A stretch of 10,396 bases of DNA from contig DOUW01000179.1 of the NCBI GenBank assembly GCA_003520365.1, positions 1,021-11,416 of the forward strand, read 5' to 3'. The DNA is from Massilia sp. (GTDB taxonomy: Bacteria > Pseudomonadota > Gammaproteobacteria > Burkholderiales > Burkholderiaceae_D). Below are positions 6,597-10,396 of the stretch, one piece after another. Both the position numbers and the translations under genes were made by a program. Under the pieces are notes generated by a model. The model did not search any database. It was not told the DNA's origin and saw only the letters and a program-made list of their open reading frames with translations. Numbering within the stretch: position 1 is the stretch's first letter; each line of letters opens with the position of its first letter.

Positions 6597-7250
6597 TTAC
6601 GCTGCCTTCGGCTCGGCCGGGGCGCTGCCGCCGATCGCTTCGAGCTTGATGCGCACCAGCTGGCTGCCCGGATGCTTCGGACCCATGGCGGCCAGCGCGG
6701 CCACGTAGGCGTTGCGCGCATCGGCAATCTTGTTCTGCGCGACCAGCACGTCGCCCTTGCGGTCCTGCACCTCGGCGGAGAACTGCGGCAGGAACTTACC
6801 GTCCAGCAGCTTCATGGCGCCGTCATAGTTCTTCTCGTCCAGCAGCACGCCGGCCAGGCGCAGCTTGGCGACCGACTGGTATTCGTCGTCGCCGTTGTCG
6901 ACCACCCATTGCAGCTGGGTCTTGGCGGTCTTCAGGTCGTTCGCCTCGAAGGCGGTCTTGGCCGCGCCCAGGGCGCTCATCTGGGCGTAGGCGGTGCGCT
7001 TGAACTTGTCCTGGATGTCGGACGCGACGCGCTGGACCTTGGCGTTGTCGTTCGCGGTGACGGCATCGGTCAATTCGTCGTACAGCGCCGACGCTTCCAC
7101 CGACTGCTTGCGCACGTGCTGGTTCCAGAAGTTGTAGGCGGCGAAGGAGCCGAGCGCGATGATCAGCACCCAGGTGATCAGGTTGCCGTACTTGGACCAG
7201 AAGGCCTTGAAGGAGGCTATCTGTTCTTGTTCTTCGAGGTCGTATGCCAT
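6597..7250 (-). CDS. yfgM: YfgM family protein, Sec translocon accessory with periplasmic TPR-like domain
   Basis: This 217-residue membrane protein has a short cytoplasmic N-terminus (MAYDLEEQEQIASFKAFWSKYG, the typical start of this family) and one membrane segment (about 23-41). A mainly alpha-helical periplasmic region (about 50-207) of TPR-like repeats includes ALYDEL, QLQWVVDNGDDEYQSVAKLRLAGVLLDEKNYDGAM and RKGDVLVAQNKIADARNAY. In E. coli YfgM associates with SecYEG and the chaperone PpiD and helps pass proteins to periplasmic chaperones. That role fits its position before bamB, whose pathway takes over the same outer-membrane clients. The C-terminus is a short Ala/Pro/Lys tail. The start has no strong ribosome site; it lies 54 bases after the hisS stop, a gap in which I see nothing else. 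Confidence 0.93.
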   Translation of the reverse strand: MAYDLEEQEQIASFKAFWSKYGNLITWVLIIALGSFAAYNFWNQHVRKQSVEASALYDELTDAVTANDNAKVQRVASDIQDKFKRTAYAQMSALGAAKTAFEANDLKTAKTQLQWVVDNGDDEYQSVAKLRLAGVLLDEKNYDGAMKLLDGKFLPQFSAEVQDRKGDVLVAQNKIADARNAYVAALAAMGPKHPGSQLVRIKLEAIGGSAPAEPKAA

Positions 7251-7304
7251 GGTTCGTCTAATAGTTATCGATGAATCGGAGACTTGAATGCTTCTGGTAC
7301 TGTC

Positions 7305-8651
7305 TTACGGGTGGTAATGCACGTGGTCGTGGTCATGGTCGTGCGCGCCGATGATGGCGTCGACCACGTGGTCGACCACCGCGTCGAAGGGCACGCTGGC
7401 CTGCTGCTGCTCGCCGGACTGGCTCTCGACCGCGCGCAGCGACTTCACCGCCGCCACGCTGTTGGCGACCTCGTCTTCGCCGAGGATGACCGCGAACGCG
7501 GCGCCGCTGGCGTCGGCCTTCTTCATCTGGCTCTTGAAGCTGCCCGCGCCGCTCGGCGTTGCGCAATGTAGCACAACATCCAGGCCGGCATCGCGGAAAC
7601 GCTCGGCCAGGATGAAGGCCTGCATCTGGGCTTCCTCGCCCTGGTGCACCATATAGACGTCGCACCCGCTCGGCGGGAGCGGCTCGCCCTTGGACTTCAT
7701 CAGCTCGATGATGCGCTCGATGCCCATCGCGAAACCGACGCCCGGCGTGTTCTTGCCGCCGAAGGTTTCGATCAGCGGATCGTAGCGGCCGCCGGCACAG
7801 ATCGTGCCCTGCGAGCCCAGCTCGTCGGTGACCCACTCGAACACGGTGCGGTTGTAGTAATCGAGGCCGCGCACCAGGCGCGGGTTGACGGTGTACTGCA
7901 CGTTGTTACGGTCGAGCAGTTTTTTCAGGCCGTTGAAGTGGGCCAGCGACTCCTCGCCGAGGTAAGCCAGCAACTGGGGGGCACCATTGACCATCTCCTG
8001 CATGGCCGGGTTCTTGGTGTCCAGGATGCGCAGCGGGTTGCTGTGCAGGCGGCGCTTGGCTTCGGCGTCGAGCACGTCCATGTGCTGTTCGAAATAGGCG
8101 ATCAGGTCGGCGCGGTGGCGGTTGCGCTCCTCGGCGTTGCCGATCGAGTTCAGTTCCAGGCGCACGTTCTGCAGGCCCAGGTCGTCCCACAGGCGGCGGC
8201 ACAGCATGATCAGCTCGGCGTCGATGTCCGGACCGGCAAAGCCCACGGCTTCGGCGCCGAACTGGAAGAACTGGCGGTAGCGGCCGCGCTGCGGACGCTC
8301 GTGGCGGAACATCGGGCCCTTGTACCACAGGCGCTTCGGACCTTCGTAGACGAGGTTATGCTCGATCACCGCGCGCACCACGCCGGCCGTGCCTTCCGGG
8401 CGCAGGGTCAGCTGGTCGCCGTTCATCGAATCCTCGAAGGAATACATTTCCTTCTCGACGATGTCGGTCACGGCGCCGATGGCGCGCGCGAACAGGCGGG
8501 TTTCCTCGACGATGGGGGTGACAATCTTCTGGTAGCCGTAGCTTTTCAGGATCGTTTCGGCGGTGTTTTCGAACAGCTCCCACAGCGGCGCATCGGCCGG
8601 GAGGATGTCGTTCATGCCTTTGATGGCGGCGATTTTTTCGGGTTTGGACAT
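7305..8651 (-). CDS. hisS: Histidyl-tRNA synthetase with alternating-histidine C-terminal tail
   Basis: This 448-residue class II synthetase charges tRNA-His. Seen: [17 protein letters not shown] at the N-terminus, LRPEGTA (83-89), motif 2 region [18 protein letters not shown] (115-132), the HisA signature [15 protein letters not shown] (259-273), AGGRYD (286-291), and motif 3 [13 protein letters not shown] (303-315). The anticodon-binding domain runs from about 330. The protein ends in an unusual tail with His at 437, 439, 441, 443, 445 and 447, beyond the usual fold. I chose the ATG at 8651, with a weak GAAGAA ribosome site. A GTG at 8693 is in frame but lies inside the REP palindrome and would add 14 repeat-encoded residues. 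The length matches other bacterial HisRS apart from the tail. It is preceded by ispG across a 126-base gap filled mostly by the REP pair. Confidence 0.97.
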   Translation of the reverse strand: MSKPEKIAAIKGMNDILPADAPLWELFENTAETILKSYGYQKIVTPIVEETRLFARAIGAVTDIVEKEMYSFEDSMNGDQLTLRPEGTAGVVRAVIEHNLVYEGPKRLWYKGPMFRHERPQRGRYRQFFQFGAEAVGFAGPDIDAELIMLCRRLWDDLGLQNVRLELNSIGNAEERNRHRADLIAYFEQHMDVLDAEAKRRLHSNPLRILDTKNPAMQEMVNGAPQLLAYLGEESLAHFNGLKKLLDRNNVQYTVNPRLVRGLDYYNRTVFEWVTDELGSQGTICAGGRYDPLIETFGGKNTPGVGFAMGIERIIELMKSKGEPLPPSGCDVYMVHQGEEAQMQAFILAERFRDAGLDVVLHCATPSGAGSFKSQMKKADASGAAFAVILGEDEVANSVAAVKSLRAVESQSGEQQQASVPFDAVVDHVVDAIIGAHDHDHDHVHYHP

Positions 8652-8670
8652 GTTTGCGTTCTTCGGTTCT

Positions 8671-8776
8671 GTACGATGGGTTCTTGAACCCACCGGTACG
8701 GCATTCGATCAATCGGGCGTCGTCACGCGCTACGGTACGCAACGGCACGACCGGTGGGTTCGAGAACCCACCCTAC
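8671..8776. repeat. Inverted pair of GTAG-type REP palindromes (BIME-like) between ispG and hisS
   Basis: Two hairpins face each other. The first, at 8677-8692, is TGGGTTC, TT, GAACCCA. The second, at 8753-8772, is GGTGGGTTC, GA, GAACCCACC. The second on the minus strand starts GTAGGGTGGG (8776-8767). The first on the plus strand starts GTACGATGGG (8671-8680), the same head with two changes. The inner halves are also inverted repeats of each other over 12 exact bases (8686-8697 with 8750-8761), so local hairpins and one long-range stem are alternative folds. The element starts one base after the ispG stop and ends 19 bases before the hisS ATG. Known: pairs of inverted REPs form BIMEs, which can stabilise upstream mRNA or bind gyrase, IHF or Pol I in E. 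coli. Any such role here is inference. Confidence 0.82.
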
Positions 8777-8777
8777 C

Positions 8778-10034
8778 TTATTTGCTGTAATTCTTCTTCA
8801 CATACTCCAGAACGATGTTTTGGAACTCCTCGACGATCCGCTCGCCGCGCAGCGTGGCGACCTTCTGGCCGTCGACGAACACCGGCGCGGCCGGCGATTC
8901 GCCGGTGCCCGGCAGGCTGATGCCGATATTCGCGTGCTTCGACTCGCCCGGACCGTTGACGATGCAGCCCATCACGGCCACGTTCATCGCCTCCACGCCC
9001 GGATACACCTTCTTCCACTCCGGCATCTGCTCGCGCAGGAAAGTCTGGATATTGTCCGCCAGTTCCTGGAACACGGTCGAGGTGGTGCGGCCGCAGCCCG
9101 GGCAGGCGATCACCATCGGGGTGAACTTGCGCAGGCCCATGGTCTGCAGGATTTCCTGCGACACCACGACTTCCTTGGTGCGGTCGCCGCCCGGTTCCGG
9201 GGTCAGCGAAACGCGGATGGTGTCGCCGATACCTTCCTGCAGCAGCACCGACAGGGCCGCGGTCGAGGCGACGATGCCCTTGCTGCCCATGCCGGCCTCG
9301 GTCAGGCCCAGGTGCAGCGGATAGTCGCAGCGGCGCGCCAGTTCGCGGTAGACCGCGATCAGGTCCTGCACCGCCGACACCTTGCACGACAGGATGATCT
9401 TGTCCCTGGCCAGGCCGATCTCCTCGGCCTTGACCGCGTTCTCGATCGCCGACGTGATCAGGGCCTCGTACATCACGGCCTGGGCGCTGTACGGGTTCGC
9501 GCGTGCGGCGTTCTCGTCCATGATGCGCGCCAGCAGGCTTTGATCCAGGCTGCCCCAGTTGACGCCGATGCGCACCGGCTTGTCGTACTTCATCGCCACT
9601 TCGATCATCTGGGCGAACTGGGTGTCGCGCTTGGCGCCCTGCCCCACGTTGCCCGGATTGATGCGGTACTTCGACAGCGCCTGCGCGCACTCGGGAAAGT
9701 CGCGCAGCAGCAGGTGGCCGTTATAGTGGAAGTCGCCGACCAGCGGCACATCCACCTCCATCTTGTCGAGCTGTTCGCGGATGAGGGGCACGGCGGCCGC
9801 GGCTTCCGGATTGTTGACGGTCAGGCGCACCATCTCGGAACCGGCGCGCGCCAGCTCCTTGATCTGGATCGCGGTGCCGATCACGTCGGCGGTGTCGGTG
9901 TTGGTCATCGACTGCACGACGACCGGGGCGTCGCCACCGATCCAGACCTTGCGCGCGCCGTGCTGGACCAGCACGCGGCGGCTGGCGCGGCGCGCCATCG
10001 GACCGGATGGAATGGGCAGGTTCGTTGAAGTCAT
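8778..10034 (-). CDS. ispG: IspG (GcpE), 4-hydroxy-3-methylbut-2-enyl diphosphate synthase
   Basis: This 418-residue [4Fe-4S] enzyme of the MEP pathway reductively converts MEcPP to HMBPP, the penultimate step to IPP and DMAPP. The TIM-barrel domain spans roughly 20-290, with [13 protein letters not shown] (38-51), RLTVNN (70-75), [14 protein letters not shown] (97-110), YRINPGNVG (123-131) and GVNWGSLD (157-164). The cluster domain carries Cys 311 and 314 (ACPGCGR), Cys 357 (MGC) and the ligand Glu 364 in NGPGE. The gap between Cys 314 and Cys 357 is 43 residues against 32 in E. coli, owing to an insertion around 335-350, which I believe is usual in betaproteobacteria. The ATG at 10034 has GAAAG about 9 bases upstream. 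It follows rodZ by 52 bases, a gap without visible signals. Confidence 0.98.
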   Translation of the reverse strand: MTSTNLPIPSGPMARRASRRVLVQHGARKVWIGGDAPVVVQSMTNTDTADVIGTAIQIKELARAGSEMVRLTVNNPEAAAAVPLIREQLDKMEVDVPLVGDFHYNGHLLLRDFPECAQALSKYRINPGNVGQGAKRDTQFAQMIEVAMKYDKPVRIGVNWGSLDQSLLARIMDENAARANPYSAQAVMYEALITSAIENAVKAEEIGLARDKIILSCKVSAVQDLIAVYRELARRCDYPLHLGLTEAGMGSKGIVASTAALSVLLQEGIGDTIRVSLTPEPGGDRTKEVVVSQEILQTMGLRKFTPMVIACPGCGRTTSTVFQELADNIQTFLREQMPEWKKVYPGVEAMNVAVMGCIVNGPGESKHANIGISLPGTGESPAAPVFVDGQKVATLRGERIVEEFQNIVLEYVKKNYSK

Positions 10035-10086
10035 TCTGGGCTTTCGATTCTTTGCAGGTACGGCTTGTTGATCGCTGGTCTGTTCG

Positions 10087-10396
10087 TTACTTGATCGTCA
10101 CGCGCGCGATCGTCTTGCCCGGCAGTTGCGGCAGCTCGACGGCGGCGCCGCGCAGCGTGGCCGAGACGCCTTTCGGGTTGCCGACCACCAGGGTCGCGCT
10201 GCCCGGCACCTCGAACGTCTCGGTGCTGCCGGCCTTGACCAGACGCGAGATCAGGGCCTTGCCGCCCTGCGGACGCACTTCGATCCACGAGTCTTCGCGC
10301 ACGTTCAGCACCAGGGTATTGGCGCCGGCGGCGGCTGCGGCCGGGGTGGCGGTGACGACCGCGGCCGGCGCGTTCGCAGCCGGGGCATTGGCAACC
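10087..10396 (-). CDS. rodZ: RodZ, C-terminal part (partial, runs off the window)
   Basis: This is an open frame without stops from the window edge to TAA at 10089-10087, about 102 residues. The first 26 or so visible residues are Ala/Pro-rich ([14 protein letters not shown] and so on), as expected of the periplasmic linker. Then comes [27 protein letters not shown] and [29 protein letters not shown], which fits the C-terminal beta domain (DUF4115) of RodZ. Compare the E. coli pattern of a Trp-hydrophobic-Glu-Val strand followed by GKxL. RodZ links MreB to the cell-wall elongation machinery and helps set rod shape. Its helix-turn-helix and membrane segment lie outside the window. Position before ispG and hisS matches the conserved gene order and supports the call. 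Confidence 0.9.
   Translation of the reverse strand, partial: VANAPAANAPAAVVTATPAAAAAGANTLVLNVREDSWIEVRPQGGKALISRLVKAGSTETFEVPGSATLVVGNPKGVSATLRGAAVELPQLPGKTIARVTIK

Noticed and set aside
8652..8693. Upstream GTG start for hisS adding 14 residues
   Set aside because: The added residues are encoded by the REP palindrome; the opposite REP unit gives the same MGSRTH peptide on the plus strand at 8754. The ATG at 8651 gives the conserved HisRS N-terminus.
3950..10028. Long plus-strand open frames opposite der, bamB, hisS and ispG (up to 424 residues)
   Set aside because: Same reason: the minus-strand genes have full conserved motifs, and the opposite frames stay open only because of the third-position GC bias.
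1..10396. Search for defence, toxin-antitoxin, prophage, insertion sequence, CRISPR, tRNA or rRNA features
   Set aside because: None seen. The whole coding content is core housekeeping genes, and the only repeats are the REP-like palindromes.

Overview
The window is a GC-rich, densely packed stretch of a bacterial chromosome in which all ten genes lie on the minus strand. The protein sequences and gene order point to a betaproteobacterium of the order Burkholderiales. The Oxalobacteraceae (Massilia/Telluria/Duganella type) is my best guess from general resemblance; no database was searched.

In transcription order (from high to low coordinates) the window holds: the C-terminal end of rodZ (cell shape), ispG (MEP isoprenoid pathway), hisS (histidyl-tRNA synthetase), yfgM (Sec translocon accessory and periplasmic quality control), bamB (outer-membrane protein assembly lipoprotein), der (ribosome-assembly GTPase), hfq (RNA chaperone), hflX (ribosome-associated GTPase), hflK and hflC (inner-membrane SPFH complex that controls FtsH). 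This fuses two blocks that are separate in E. coli: rodZ-ispG-hisS-yfgM-bamB-der and hfq-hflX-hflK-hflC. Gaps are small. hflK and hflC overlap by one base, hflX follows hfq by 5 bases, and hflK follows hflX by 6 bases. The series ends at a strong intrinsic terminator after hflC.

The gaps worth reading are these. (1) Positions 8671-8776, between ispG and hisS, are filled by a pair of inverted palindromes of the GTAG-headed REP type. (2) Positions 1-95 hold a second element of the same family, cut by the window edge. (3) The 197-base gap between der and hfq holds a terminator-like palindrome, a separate 13-bp palindrome, weak promoter candidates and an A-rich leader next to the hfq ribosome binding site that resembles an Hfq distal-face site. 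(4) A 13-bp hairpin sits between yfgM and bamB.

The genes are core housekeeping genes of envelope biogenesis, translation and ribosome quality control. I see no phage, insertion sequence, CRISPR, toxin-antitoxin or defence genes and no RNA genes, and I do not claim a new multi-gene system. The best leads are the REP pair, the hfq leader and an alternating-histidine tail on the histidyl-tRNA synthetase.
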